Source: Terebella lapidaria (lineage: Eukaryota; Annelida; Polychaeta; Terebellida; Terebellidae). Taken from it: DNA of 64,000 nt. The notes under the pieces were generated by a model. That model saw nothing but the letters and a program-made list of their open reading frames with translations. It searched no databases and was not told the origin of the DNA. This document shows positions 10,236 through 23,584 of this stretch, piece after piece (positions within the stretch are counted from its first letter, which is position 1; the number at the start of each line of letters is the position of its first letter). Where the stretch lies: the NCBI GenBank assembly GCA_949152475.1, contig OX424560.1, positions 40,741,719 through 40,805,718 of the forward strand, given 5' to 3'. Made by a program: the position numbers and the translations under genes.

Positions 10236-12829
10236 AAAAATGTTGTATTTTACGTTTACATCATCAAAGTCTAGTTATATTGCTGGTTATAGATTGATTC
10301 TTACACCAAAAAATCAAAGTCAAAGCCACGTGAACATCACAGACACCCAGCAAGCTGAGTGTGAGATCAGGTGCTCCGGAGATCATCTCCTGACCCCCCA
10401 AATTTGCGTCACTAGAAAAACATTCATGCAGATCGGAAATTGTTCAGAAACACGCAATACACTTGGTGGTTAAAGTAACCCATTGTTGGTAACTGGTAGA
10501 CAACTCTCCATGATCTATGGTCGTACCTCGGTACTAATCTACTGGTTCGGGGACAAACGCGTCTATTGTATCTGTATGTGACGGTATGATGTGTATGGGG
10601 TTCTGGTAAGAAAGTGATGGCCATATCTCATTGTACCTACTCCACTGAACATGTTGCTGCATTTGCTGGATGAAAACAGTCCTCACGGACCCGAACACGA
10701 TATGTCAGGGGACGGACGTCTAATGAAGACATCCCTATTGAAAAGACCATGTTTATTCAGCCAATTTACCCAGCTATGCCCACGACCAACTGCTTTGTAC
10801 TTTCGACATCATCCTGACTGATGGATCTTTTGTGCCCGTGGATTTACTGAACTGTCGACAAAAGGGCATCTGGCTTCAAAACATCTAAATTCTAACAATT
10901 TACCACGAGCAGTTCGGTCGTTCTCCCAGACTCAAATTGATCGTGTATACTTGAGTATTCATTATTATTTTGTTTTCAGTCAGAAGTTAGCCTCACGGAT
11001 GTGATATGTGTATTTCAGTACGGTCACAAAATAGTGAATTCTACACTAATATCCAGTGTTCATGACAAAACATTCCACGTCAGTTTAAAAATTCAAGGTC
11101 ACCAAAAGATGTAGCCTATCATATATTGTCATAGGATAAACTTCTAAGTCATATGTGGTCAGGATCACTATCACTGGAATATTCCCCATATATGGCATCC
11201 TATAATCCCATTATACAATCCTCAGCTCAGTCTTCAAGCTTTTGGTGCCCAAAAGCTAATGAGGGCGGTATGGGCCTTTCTCGAGTATATAATTTGGGCT
11301 TTCGAGTGATTCCAGAGATTTTGGAGACGTAGGAAATCGGTTAGATTTTGGAGACGTAGGAAAATGTTTCAAATCAACCATTTCAGGCAATTGGATTGCT
11401 GCCTGGACTTTTATGTCAGAAAAAAATACTTTCATCAGTTCAACATAAATATAAATTATGCGAGATATTTTCATGATGGTGACAATCCACCGATTTGATG
11501 TCAGGAATGACAGAAAGTCCTGCTTACAGACAAAATGAAGAGCCAGATAGAAAAGTATGTGAGTTGAGGTCTGGACCCGATGATTCAAAGATGGGGGGTG
11601 ATGGTGGTGAATGTACTCACCTCGATCTAGACGGCAACAAAATTGCATACTAGTACGTTTCATCTGCTCATCCTAATAGGGAAGTACCTAGCATAAATTC
11701 TGGAGGACAAGCGAACAGATCTGATTGTAACTGCCACATGGCATATTCAGTAATGATATTCGGCGATTCTACAGGAGAGCACAATGACCCCAGTTTTGTT
11801 GGCGAGCCACCAGCCCTGACCACGCCATTAAGGTATCAGACAGAAACAGTAGGACAAGGCATCATTTCGCTGTCTACTTTCGATTGCACCAATCCTGGTT
11901 CATATACATGTCTGCTTGATATTTGCGTCTGTCTGCTAGGTAACAATTCTGGAGTGAATAAAAAGAATGGCCTTTGTGATTGATTTCAGTAATCGATATC
12001 TGTGTTGTCCGTTTGTATATTTAGTGTGTAAAATATATATATTTGTTATTTCCAAATAGTAATCTTGGCTCCTAACCAAAATAAACACAGGCGATAGATT
12101 CGGCTAGGATTACTCTGGCTCTCATGACGAATATATCTACCCTGTTTAGTTAACAACATATTCTTCGTGCCATGTCATCACCATCTCAACTCGGCTCTTC
12201 AAACGGAAGATGAAGCACACGACAAACTGACGCTATTATGCAAAAAGATTCGTCATCACGTTTCTTGAATGGACCATTTATTTGGTCCAAAGTGTGGCTG
12301 GAGTATTGTGGCAATCCTAATCGAAATGGCAAATTATATCAAACTGCATATTTTACCATGATGGTGGTCTTATAGCCACATTACATTTCAACTCGAAGTA
12401 ACGAATGTATGTAAAGTATGTGCATATGTGACCGAGGCTCTTCATTGTACATGGTATTGCTTTTATTGTTATCACGTTCCTTACAGTATTATTCGGGTAC
12501 GAACACGGACCTCCGTCATTGATTGCTCTATTGATTTCCCGGCTGACCCTTTGTTGCAAGATGTGAACCGTGACACCTTGTTAGTTGTCCACCAAATCAA
12601 TGACATATTACCGTACCCAGTGTACATGTGAATACTGTCTCCATGAGGGCTGTAATATGACACGGGTGAGACCATTGAAGATGCCTGTCGATGTGTGAAT
12701 GACGTGAAATGCTATGCCGATGTACACTCTTGTAGGAACATGAGGAATGGGTGCATTCTACTCGAGTAGAGCAGTTGAGGTAGGAGCATGATTGCATGGT
12801 GTTATAATTACCAAGCTACTGGTATTGTT
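10236..12829. other. unassigned sequence
   Basis: I find no supported gene. The longest open frame (11256-11663, minus, 135 codons) has no domain and low-complexity composition. There is a small direct duplication of a GATTTTGGAGACGTAGGAAA-like string at 11316-11365. A possible TATA-rich stretch lies near 12030. Nothing else is recognisable. Confidence 0.4.
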
Positions 12830-13099
12830 ATTACTTGCCGGAATCTAAAGATTTCGGCAAGTATGTTGGTCGGTTTGTTACTTGCCGGAATCTAAAGATT
12901 TCGGCAAGTATGTTGGTCGGTTTGTTTGTTTATGGCGTTGTCTGTTTGTCCGTTTGTTTGTGCGCGCTCTAGCGTCCACAGTTTTCGAGCTAGCATTCCG
13001 AATTTTTTTTGATAGATAGGTATCCGCTCTGGGACGGGACCGCACGTTTTTGGAAAAAATCGGTTCACTGATGACGTCAGTATCAAAAATTCTTGAAAA

Positions 13100-14515
13100 C
13101 TAAAAAAATCCCTATCTCTCATCATTGGCGAATTTTAAAAAATTCACACAGCAGCCACATTTAAACCGATACTTCTGAAATTCAGCACAGGGATATATAA
13201 TAGTATCCTCCATCAAACTGCGAAGTTTTACTCGGATTGTTTGAACGTCAATGACGTCACGACGTGAAACGTCATTTTTCAAAATGGGGCTATATATCGG
13301 ATAGTATTTGTCGTACAGAGAAGCGAATTGCACCATTGGAAAGCTCGTTGAATTCTGGTTCAGAAGGGTACTGTCCGATACTTTTCCGCCATGATAGATT
13401 TTCCGCTATGACGTCATAAACGTAAGGCCTGTCATACCAATTTTTCGACTTTTCACCAAACTTTCAAACATCCACAGTGCACTCAATTTTAAAGTTATTA
13501 GGCTGTAATTATCAGAACCTATGTGGAATAATGATACCCAGCCATATACCAAGTTTTAACACGCTACGTGTAACGTCAATGACGTCATGACGTAAAACGT
13601 CAATTTTCGAAATGGGGCTATATATCAAAAAGTATCTGTCGTACGGAGAAGCAAATTGCACCATTGGAAAATTCGTTGAATTCTGGTTCAGAAGGGTACT
13701 ATCCGATACTTTTCCGCCATGATAGATTTTCCGCTATGACGTCATAAACGTAAGGCCTGTCATACAAATTTTTCGACTTTTCAGCAAAATTTCAAACATC
13801 CACAGTGCACTCAAATTTGAAGGTTTGGAACTGTAATTATGAGAACCTATGTGAAATATTAATATACAGGCATATACCAAGTTTCAACGCGCTACGTTCA
13901 ACGTCAATGACGTCATGACGTAAAACGTCAATTTTAAAAATGGGGCTATATATCTGAAAGTATTTATCGCACAGAGAAGCGGATTGTACCACTCGAAAGC
14001 TCGTTGAATTCTCGTTTAGGAGGGTACTGTCCGATACGTTTCCGCCCTGATAGATTTTCCGTTATGACGTCATAAACGTATGGCCTGTCATACCGATATT
14101 TCGACCTTTCAGCAAACTTTCAGACATCCACAGTGCACTCAAATTTAAAGATATTAGGCTGTAATTATCAGAACTCATGTGGAATGATACTTCCCAGCCA
14201 TATACCGAGTCTCAACACGCTAGGTGAAACGTCAATGACGTCACGACGTGAAACGTCATTTTTCGAAATGGGGCTATATATCGGAAAGTATTTGTCGTAC
14301 AGAAAAGCGAATTGCACCATTGGAAAGCTCGTTGAATTCTGCTTTAGAAGGGTACTGTCTGATACTTTTCCGCCATGATAGATTTTCCGCTATGACGTCA
14401 TAAACGTAAGGCCTGTCATACCAATATTTCAACTTTTCAGCAAACTCTCAAACATCCACAGTGCACTTCAATTTAAAGGTATTAGACTGTAATTATCAGA
14501 ACAATAGAATAGATA
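13100..14515. repeat. 328-bp tandem array within family B, four copies
   Basis: The anchor AATGGGGCTATATATC recurs with its GGGG at 13286, 13614, 13942 and 14271, giving spacings of 328, 328 and 329 bp. Each unit includes AACGTCAATGACGTCA-like sequence, GCACCATTGGAAAGCTCGTT, TTTTCCGCCATGATAGATTT, CTATGACGTCATAAACGTA and ATCCACAGTGCACTC. Units are similar but clearly diverged. Confidence 0.9.
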
Positions 14516-14600
14516 AAAGGGTGACTGTGGAAAACATATCAGAATTAATACAAAAAAAACACTCAGAAAAAGTAATTTAGTTGGAATTTAAAAAAAAAAA

Positions 14601-14674
14601 GTGGCAATAGGAATCGAACTCCTGACCCCGCGCACCAACACCTAACGCCTTTACTGACTGAGCCAAACCGTCAC
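14601..14674 (-). tRNA. tRNA-like sequence, probably degenerate or a SINE head
   Basis: Read on the minus strand, 74 nt run from GTGACGG to TTGCCAC. There is an A-box-like TGGCTCAGTCAGTA and a B-box-like GTTCGATTCC inside a 4-bp T stem (AGGA/TCCT). The acceptor ends pair at six of seven positions counting wobble. The anticodon arm pairs poorly and I cannot assign an anticodon. An A/T homopolymer follows immediately on the minus strand. A tRNA-derived SINE fragment is as likely as a tRNA pseudogene; a functional tRNA is unlikely. Confidence 0.4.
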
Positions 14675-15477
14675 TTGAAAGTTGTTGAGTGTGAAGCATA
14701 TAGCGTACAAGAGACAGCCCTCAGAATAAATGCAGGTATGTCTCATGGCTGCGCATTGGTGTGGCTGCTGTGGCGGCAGCGTGAGGAATTTTTTGAGATT
14801 TTTTGTGACCTCTTCACTTGACCGATTTTCACGAAAATTGAACCGTTTCTAGCCTTCAACCTCGGTGTATGGCTGGGTATTATTATTCCACATGAGTTTC
14901 GCGATATCAAATCAAAATCAAGCCTGAAGCAGAAAGCACAAAGAATCTACTACTTCGTGCCTTTATGGAGATAACAAAAAAGTGTTTCATGAATATGAGT
15001 GGAATATTTCAGTGTGTCTTCGGATGAACTATTTGATCGAGCTACAATTTTCATTGCAAACTGTTGTATTTTACGTTTGTTTTTGGCATCATCAAACTCT
15101 GACTGCATCATACAGGTTAAATTTCCGAAATTCCAAAAGGCCATAACAGCGTCAATACTGTATGGAATATCTTGAAACTTGATATACCCATTGATAACAT
15201 TGACCTCTACGAATTGAACTACATAGGTCAAAGGCCAAGGTCAAGGTCATCAAAATCCCATTTGGACATTTGGTATTATGGATTTGTTTTTTCTGGATTT
15301 GGTATTATAGGGAGATTTATACATATCTAATGAGGAAAATTTTCAATTCTCAGTTTGATTCTTCTATTTGTTTTGACGTAACTAACGTTTTTATCACTGA
15401 AAAATGATGAATATTCACTCTCACATTCAGAATGGCCAGGTACATGAAGATTGTAAACGAGACGCCATAGGCGACGC

Positions 15478-17293
15478 ACTTGCCGGAATTGTGAAGGTCA
15501 AAGGTCACATTCAAGGTCGCATAAGAACGGCCTTTTGATACGTTACAATATGGTCCTAGTTTGAAGTCTCTACGATGATTAGTTCCGAAGTTATTGTCAT
15601 TTATGATATTTTCACCTTTTTCTTTACTTTGACCTTTGTACTTCTATTCGTAGAGGTCAATGCTGTCAATATGCATACCAAGTTTCAAGGGATTCCATAC
15701 ACTATTGACGATGTTGTGGCCTTTTGAAATTTCGGGAATTTGACGTTTATGACGTCACTGTGACGTCAGTGTACGTTATAGCGCCAAAAATAAAATATCA
15801 TTGGAATCAGAGGCTCAAGGCCTTTCCAACGATATACTACTCAATGTGGTGCGCTGACCTTCGTACTTGACCTTGAATTTCACCTTAGGCGAACTTCTCA
15901 AGGTCAAATGTCAAGGTCAAGGTCACAGAAGATAGAACTCGAGTTTATCTAAAATATGCACTTGATTTGAAGACTCTGGGACGATTAGAACCGAAGTTAT
16001 GGCCACCTATGTGTTTTAGACATTTTGCATGACCTTGACTTTCGTCATTTGTCATCAATTCTATGCTGCGAACATACTGTGAATGGAGTTTTTGAATATG
16101 CATGATAAAAGTCTGTCTCTATATGTTATATTATCACCGTACAAATTCATAATATCTTCAAATAATGAGATTCCTTTGAAATTTCACCGATTTGTTGCCA
16201 CAAAAACGTCAATTACGTCAAAACGGATATATCAATTGAGCTAAAAATTGACAGAGACCATCACAGAAAGAATCCACATCGTTTGCATCTGTTAGATCTG
16301 CAGTAAATGTTATAACTTTGCACATCTGACACTCAAAAGGCCTGAATGTCAGACTGAAATCACGTTTGACGTCATTATGACGTCAATTGACGTCCGATTC
16401 CGAAAATAACAACAGATTTGGAAACTACTCTCAAAGACCTTTCAAACGAGCTACTAATCGATATTTTTGCAAAAGGTCAAGGTCAATGTCATTTTTTAGG
16501 TCAATTTCGACCTCAGGCGCTTGCAAAGGCTATCGGTCATACGCCTTAGGTGTAATGCAAAATTTGTTAGGCTAAGTGAGTGCAATACTGTGGATTTACC
16601 TTCGTGTCTCTATCTTGCTTACTTCCTGAGATATAGTGACCTACATGGTTTTCGCTTGCGGGTCAATATTGACCTTGGCTTTCGACCTTTGACCTTGAAA
16701 CTTCGTGGAACAAAAGAACTCGTCCTTGGCTATAAAAGGTTGTATCATTAGATTTTTACGCACATTATTGACGCTTTTATCAGCATGGACAGCTAGAAAC
16801 GTGCAATTTCACTTATAATGGGACCGATTTCGTTGCCATAGAAACGTCAATTACGTCATAACGGATTGACCGATCGCCCTAAAAATTGATATTGACCATA
16901 AGGGACCAGTCCCACATCGTTTCCGAGCATCAGATCGAAAATCGGAGGAGGTGACCTCCAAGGTCAAATATTCGACCTCGGGCGAACTTCACAAGGTCAA
17001 GGTCAAAGGTCAAGGTCAATGTCACAAAAGATAGAACTCGAGTATATCTACAATATGAACTTGGTTTGAAGTCTCTAGGACGATTAGAACCAGAGTTATG
17101 GCCCCTTATGTGTTTTCGACGTTTTGCTTGACCTTGACCTTGACCTTCGACCTAGATCCACCAAAATAGTGCGGTGCCTGCCCAGTAACCTACCGATATT
17201 GAGTATGTAATATGAACGGATTCGACCTAGAACTGTGGACGCTAGAGTGAAAACAAACAAACGAGACGACATAGTCGACGCACTTGCCGGAAT
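15478..17293. repeat. family B unit of ~1.81 kb (copy 1)
   Basis: From GCCGGAATTGTGAAGGTCAA to the next CACTTGCCGGAAT, this is nearly the same as 37362-39182 and most of 35700-37362. It holds runs of AAGGTCAAGGTCAAAGGTCA and their complement, and GACGTCACTGTGACGTCAGT near 15750. The 62- and 76-codon frames here recur in the other copies because the DNA is repeated. Confidence 0.85.
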
Positions 17294-17299
17294 TCACAA

Positions 17300-19936
17300 G
17301 GTCAAATATGAACATCAATATCATAGATATACTACGAAAAAAAATCCCATGTACATGATAATTTATCACGAAGGTATACTACATTAGCGCTTTCAGCTCT
17401 GAAAACTGGTCGAATTTCTTTTCTTCAGTCAAGTTTTTCTTCAGTGTCCATGTTTGAAGACGTTGCTAAGTTAAAGTACTGCTGGCCATATATTTGTTCC
17501 TAAATATGGGCATAATAGTTATGGTTTCGTTGTAGGAATTAGCATAGCATACTAATTAGTACGTATGCCTTGGGGTATGCCTATAGAATGGCTAGAGACA
17601 AATCTATAGCGACTGGATGTTGATCGAATCGCTGAAGCCAGGTACAGTGTATTAAGTTGATATTTTTTTTATGTTGCCATGGTAATGTCGATGATATTAA
17701 ACAAAACTGATTTAAACACGGTAACATCGAAGATTTTCCATACATGTACGCCTGTAGACATACAATGTCAGTTATGTTGAGCTATACGTCCGTAGGCATA
17801 GGCATAACACGCGCAGGTTTCGTCTTGCATGCCTAGATCTACTTACAGCTGTAATCATACGGTATCAAGTTCACTTTTTCAAATGCTTGCCTACCTTGTT
17901 TTTTTTTTTGTTTTTTTTGGTTCCCGTATTGTGGTTTTGGCCTGATAGGGATCGTTTGGGATTCTTGTATGCTACCTGTTCACACCATTTAGCACGATTA
18001 ATTGATCACTTCATTACCGTAAACTAACATAGGCCCTAGCTACTAGTCTAGTATTATCCGTCTGAACAATTTTATAAACTATTATGCTAGTTAATAGGCA
18101 TATTGTGTAAAATGAAGGATGCTAAAATCTTTCTCGAAAGTGCGAAGCGGTTGATGACCGATGAAGTATTATTGAATTTTGGCCCCAAACACATTCCATA
18201 GATTCGGAAGTTATTTGTCGCGTAACATTCCAGTGTCCATTGGAAACCCTACGTTCTTTGTGTCAAAGACAACACTCCCGGGTCTGGGCAAATTCGAGCA
18301 AACATTCGCGAATTTTACACAAGCACTAACAGTAAAAAGATTGACACCAGAAGCTGTAATAAAATAAACCTATCGGCTATGTGAATATCTGTTGCTACAT
18401 TTCGCAGAATGGCCTGGCTGAATCGATCGTGTCCGTAATTTGCCAGAGGTACCGGTGCAGCTAACATGAAGACACGAATCGATCGGATTTGTATTGGTTT
18501 CGAACGTGACCATTTCGTCATGCTATAGCGTGCATGTGACTTGTGAGTTGAAAGATTTGTGCGCTACGATAAAACAATAGATATTTACAAATATTTGGTG
18601 AACTATTGCACATGTTGATGATAAACAGTGTGGTAAACATTCCTTCCATGTATTCTGATATAGATACATGTATAGTTTAAACAGAAACGAGCTTCTGTTG
18701 TGTTAACTTTCTGCTGTTCGCGTGTGTCAGTCAGTCAGTGACACTGTGTGACACTCCTGAGTGTGGCAAGTGGGGAGCACATGTACAATATAGTGGGCAA
18801 TTCTGTTTCTCTATGATAATAAATGACAATGATGAGTTAACCAGTGGCACAAAATGATAAAATCCGATAAAAAGAACATCTGGTGTGTAATAAAGAAAAC
18901 TTTTCTATCATAACCAATTGTCATTCCAGATCCTGAGTATGGGAAATTAGTTGGTAATAAAATTGCCCACGTTACTGTACATCCTAGCCGCAAGGGTTTT
19001 AGGAGAGTATAGGCCTACACAGGTCCACGAGTTGTGCCCGACCATGGGTCGGGTCAATGTCTGACCCGTGTCAAAGCTTGGCAACCCATACCCGTGAATG
19101 CAGCCAAACCTTCATGGATGAAGAAAAAAATGCTTGTTTTTAAATGTGGGTCTAGGGACATGAGTCTGAAAATAACGTTCGTTTCGCTCTACGGTGTACC
19201 ATTTCTGAGATATCGACGAAAATGAAAAATACTGACTCAGCAAAAAATTTTAAGCAATAAAAAATTCAAACGTCATAGGTCAAAAAAAAGAAGAAGAGAA
19301 CTTTTTTTGACAGAGCCATGAAGGCATTTCTGTTGAAATGCTGTAATAAATGTAGTACAGAACTTGTTAATTGTATTCGTCGTGTAACTTCTTTCAATGT
19401 TTGTTCACTTCCCAGTGTTCTGCTGAACGCTGTGCCTTGCTCATCCTGCTGTTGCGACTGACTTGCTGTTGTGACTCACCCGCTGTTGTGATTCGCCCGC
19501 TGTTGTGATTCGCCTGCTGTTACAAATCACCCGCTGGTTTGTGAGTGCGCTGATTTGAATTTAAATCAAATAGGAAAAACAAACATCTCTCTTGATAAAA
19601 TTGAGATATTTTGAAAGAATCAACTATTCTGACCATGCACAAAAATGTCTTATTATAAATCCGTATATGACAAGTCTTGTATATGCTGAATATTTTGGCG
19701 ATCTTGAAGTTCAAGACGCTGTCAATGTGTCATTGAGAACTATACTAAATAAGAATGCAGAAATGTGATTGGCATTGTAGATAGAACATTTTTAATTTAT
19801 GATTATCTGACATATATATATATATTACTTTTTCAGTTAGTGCTAATTACAGATAAATCATGAAAATTTCATTGTTGATGTTTGTTTAGAAATTGATGTA
19901 ATATGTGTTGCAGTCACATGTTCATATGTTTTTGTT
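17300..19936. other. unassigned sequence
   Basis: No supported gene is present. There are T-rich tracts (17900-17930) and short repeats CAGTCAGTCAGTGACACTG (about 18727) before the tandem repeat at 19448-19540. Confidence 0.4.
19448..19545. repeat. ~20-bp tandem repeat GCTGTTGTGATTCGCCC type
   Basis: Five imperfect copies of a ~20-bp unit (GCTGTTGTGACTCACCC / GCTGTTGTGATTCGCCC) run head to tail. Confidence 0.8.
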
Positions 19937-20720
19937 GTGATGCAGGTGGTTCCCAGTTGACTACAGCCCTGTCCAGCTACAGTAGACTACAGTCCTGGGA
20001 ACAGTCCTCTGCCTTTAGGCCACTGCAGATACCTGTGTAGGTGTTGTACTCATTGATAATAACAGTCTAATAATACTTAATGCTATAATCATGATAATCA
20101 CAATGTTATAAGATTAAGGGACATTTCAAAGTATTGAAACAAAATTTATATTAGTATGATGAAGACGTATAATCTTAAGTTTTGATGTAAAATGTTACAT
20201 GTACTGGTAGCTACCTGGATGAAACAGTGAGGAGAAGAAACCGTAAAAGTTGATGGAAACAAACAATAAAATTTGATGCATACAGATGACGCAATTTGTA
20301 TTCATGTACATGTCCTTGAATTTAGATTCTGTGTTGAAGTACTCCTTCGCTGATGGCTTTTTGTGTTTTGCAGGAAGCTGTTCACAACGCAGGAACCTTG
20401 GTGAAGGAGGAAGACTTGTAGTGCACCACGAAAGGGCGACTGTGTTGCTTTGCTGTGGTACTGAAAGTAGACACTAGACAGTTTTATTTTATGTCTTAAA
20501 TGACAGTGGATAAATACTATGGATTTTTGGTCACCCTATCTGTGTGTGCCCTGCCTGCAAATACTATTTGTGATTGCTGTGTACTACTGTATAGGCCATC
20601 CAAATTGCCACTTGCCAACACATTTTATGTTGGTAAATTATATGTAGTTCATTGTAGTAACTTAAGAGTTGCAGAAACAAAAGAGACATAGAAAACTGAT
20701 ATATATTTGTATTCAATAAA
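19937..20720 (+). other. exon-like segments and 3' end of a possible spliced transcript
   Basis: Two segments follow good acceptors. The first, after GATGCAG near 19945, is open for about 30 codons to a TAG near 20040. The second, after TTTTGCAG at 20373, reads EAVHNAGTLVKEEDL and stops at 20419-20421; an AATAAA polyadenylation signal follows at 20715-20720. This is consistent with the 3' end of a host or element transcript. I recognise no protein family, and the reading frames are too short to prove coding. Confidence 0.25.
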
Positions 20721-20724
20721 TGCC

Positions 20725-22127
20725 TATGAAGCCATAGGTTTGGAGTGAATGTATGTATATAGGATGTCTTGGATGGATACCATGATGAACTTTATATGAC
20801 AATGTGAGGTTAGATATGAAATTTGCTAACTTGAATGTCATTTTCTCTTTCAAAAAGCTGAATTTGTAATGAATGCATTTAATTTTATCCAAAAACATTT
20901 TTTGTGCTAAGGGATAAATGTTGTGCTCATACAGATAACAGAGATGAGTAATCATTGAATGCAGTGCTACTGTTTGCTCAGGATTCAAGTTACTGTCTGT
21001 CAGCAATCTGTCTGTATAAATTTCTATCTTTAAAGTTTACCATCAAATAGTTCTGAAAATTTGGGGGGAAAATTTGTGAAAATAATTCCACTGTTTTGAG
21101 CCATTTCCAACCATGTTTGTATATATATTCTTGTCATTTGGATTTGAAAAAATTAGTCAACTTATGGGAGTTGTATGCAGTAAACTCTTAGAGTATTTCA
21201 AGATGAAGCGTAAAGCTACTGCCTTCGAATGTATACAATATTTTTTTTCAAAACTAAATCTTTGTGCAACACATCTAATGCAAGATACCAAAAAGTGTGC
21301 TCAATGATTTTGGCCATTACAATTGTCTTGAGTTGTCTTTTCATCTCTTTTAATACACATTTTGTACCGGTTTCGTATATAAACAATCGAAAGTGTATCC
21401 ATCAAACCCGAATGTAAACAAATGCCCAAATCGCGCTCAAAAATCACATTGATTACATTTTCCAGTTTGTATGTGCATATTTATAGTGTAGTTGTGAGAA
21501 AATAATCAGTGATTTACCATGTTGTATGTGATATTGTCATTTTATCTTGCACTTCTATGCTTTGTTTACATCTGCATGTGATGAATACAGTTCTTGTATT
21601 TATGCTAGAACCAGCTGTTTAAATGAGCAAAATTTCCCTGAGGACTGGTTATAGTCATTACATTTGATATGAGTATAGCATGTTTAATGTGACATATAGT
21701 TTTCAAAAAATATTTACAGGTTTCGAAGGCAGTTGTTTTAAATTATGGCCCGTCCAGAGGAGAAGCTTAAAATATACTGGTAGTCTTGGTAGTATATGTG
21801 TGATGCTTTCACTCATGTCACTGGTGACTATGATCTTTACCCATAATTACTTTGAAAGGTGAATATAGCAATTTGGTGAAAACAACTTGTGGCCTAAACA
21901 GTATACATGTCTCCAGTAACCTTCCTTAGCTCTTGGGCTAATTTGTCAATAAAAACAAAATCTAATACTGAAGGAAATTCTTGGGAAGAGGTGATGAAAC
22001 TGTCATTGAATTAGTTTGAAACATTGTGTCATAATCAATTTGTGGTGCCCAGTATTCAAACCATCTACTAGTATTTAATATGTCACATTTATAACAGAGT
22101 GAAAATATATTTCTCCTCTATTACAGG
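20725..22127. other. unassigned AT-rich sequence
   Basis: No gene, repeat array or RNA that I can support. The largest frame (20713-21006, minus, 97 codons) is not domain-like. Confidence 0.4.
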
Positions 22128-22450
22128 TGCTGTTCAAGACGTCAGTCACAGTTGCTACTGTGCCCGACCCTGAGCAACGTAAGCGTGTTGTTCAGGGGGT
22201 TTGTTTGTGTAGCCTGGTGCACACAGACGCCCAACAGCTGCCCCTTTGGTGACTCTCCATGGGGATAACTTCTGAGTGAACTATCAGAAGTGTGCTGGTT
22301 ACCCAGTCTTGTCTTCCCCGACGAGATCTGTGACCAAAGCTTGCTTTGGGAGCCCTTTGGGCTGAATAACCCTTTCCCGTCAGACGTACTTCGGTACTGA
22401 GGGTCTGGGGAGTGGCCACGAGGAGAGCGTAGCGGGCCCAAAAACCTGGA
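22128..22450. other. GC-richer island with an exon-like start
   Basis: It starts directly after TATTACAG. The first 52 bases (GTGCTGTTCAAG... to GAGCAAC) end at a strong donor GTAAGC. The rest (to about 22445) is clearly GC-richer than its flanks and contains self-complementary bits such as CTTTGGGAGCCCTTTGGGC. Overlapping frames of about 100 codons exist on the minus strand without recognisable domains. It could be a structured RNA, a SINE or an exon. Confidence 0.3.
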
Positions 22451-23584
22451 AAACCCTTATGAGACTTTCTGAGAGACTTGATATACACTTGGAATACACT
22501 TGGCATATACTGGCTGGCTATAATTCATTTTGCTCACTTCTGGCAATTGAGCTGACATTGATAAAGTGGCTTTCTTGAATGTGCAATCTGTGATTTGACA
22601 ACCCAAAACTCATACTGTTTTGCTTGCTGATTCGACACAGAATTTATTCAAAATAAAATTACAAGCAAACAGGGATATTGTTGCATTGTCAGATTTGTCA
22701 TTGCACCAATTGATCAATCAAATTTTAAACACAGGACAAAAATTTGATTGAATATAATACTCGATTAAATTGCATGAATTTATGTATTTGATAACAGGTA
22801 CATCAATATAATAGTTATTATATATTACGTTTCCTGTACTACGCTTATAAACTAATCAGGGACTTGGCTTTTGTGTTTGTTGACAGAAGCTCAGACACTG
22901 ATTTGCCAAATTGAACTTGGTACTGAATTTGTTTTCCAAATCTGCACTTGTGAAGTTTGGGTATAAACCCAGAATTACAGTTTGGCTGGAGCTGTGGCTG
23001 CTGTTGGAAGATTTCCTGCTATCGATTGAATACACGACAACCACCATTCTTATAGAATCAGTTTATTGTTTTAGATCGGTGATCTTAGTTATCCATTCTG
23101 TATTATTAGGGAATATATTATTTGTGAGTTATTACCTCGTTGGGAAACAATTTTATTAAAAAGTTGAGTACCAGTTGTATTCTCGGTATTTATTGTTATC
23201 GAATATTATTAGCTGTTGATTTCAAAATAAAATTCTGTATTCAGCTTTGTCAATAAATATTGTTTCGACATAAAATACCTACCTATACATCCTCACTATA
23301 TTCATCGTGTTTGGTATCAAATTATTCGTATATTCAGTATTACTATTTTGTGCAGTAAAGTTCTATTATCCAACTAGTGGTTGTTAATCTGTGATTTTGT
23401 GAACTGATATTTGCAAATAAAACACTCTGGGTGACTATAGTTTTTTTTTTGTACTTTACCTAACGTTGATCAGTTTTATTGGAACTGAGAAACCCTATAC
23501 CATAACGCAATATCATAACGTTCCTATTGTATAGTATATTCACAATAAACAGCCCTGTAATCTTTTGAGTGAGTTCTTGAGTTA
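22451..23584. other. unassigned AT-rich sequence upstream of Helentron 1
   Basis: No supported feature. The left border of Helentron 1 may lie in or just after this stretch, but no terminus is visible. Confidence 0.4.

Larger units (their letters stand above)
12836..17295. mobile_element. family B hairpin-ended element(s), ACTTGCCGG type
   Basis: The left end carries two copies of a hairpin with arms ACTTGCCGGAATC and GATTTCGGCAAGT (about 12836-12865 and 12881-12910). It is followed by a GTTTGTTTGT tract and CTCTAGCGTCCACAG near 12968. At the right end the same parts appear inverted and in reverse order: TGTGGACGCTAGAG, AACAAACAAACGAG, then CACTTGCCGGAAT (17235-17293). The terminal inverted repeat is therefore about 80-130 bp. 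An internal junction near 15455-15485 (GAGACGCCATAGGCGACGC then ACTTGCCGGAATTGTG) shows that at least two units abut. No protein is encoded. The content is dominated by AGGTCA hexamers and TGACGTCA sites. Confidence 0.72.

Noticed and set aside
11256..11663. 135-codon minus-strand frame
   Set aside because: No domain, no splice context, no repeat support; within the length expected by chance in this much sequence.
14601..14674. A functional tRNA gene
   Set aside because: A- and B-box-like strings are present, but the anticodon stem does not pair and no anticodon is defensible. Kept only as a tRNA-like feature.
16387..16751. Open frames beginning MTSDSENNNRFGNYSQRPFK, also at 36463-36828 and 38278-38643
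   Set aside because: They recur only because the 1.8-kb repeat recurs. The frame length varies between copies, the starts lie in a TGACGTCAATTGACGT block, and there is no domain. Treated as repeat shadows.
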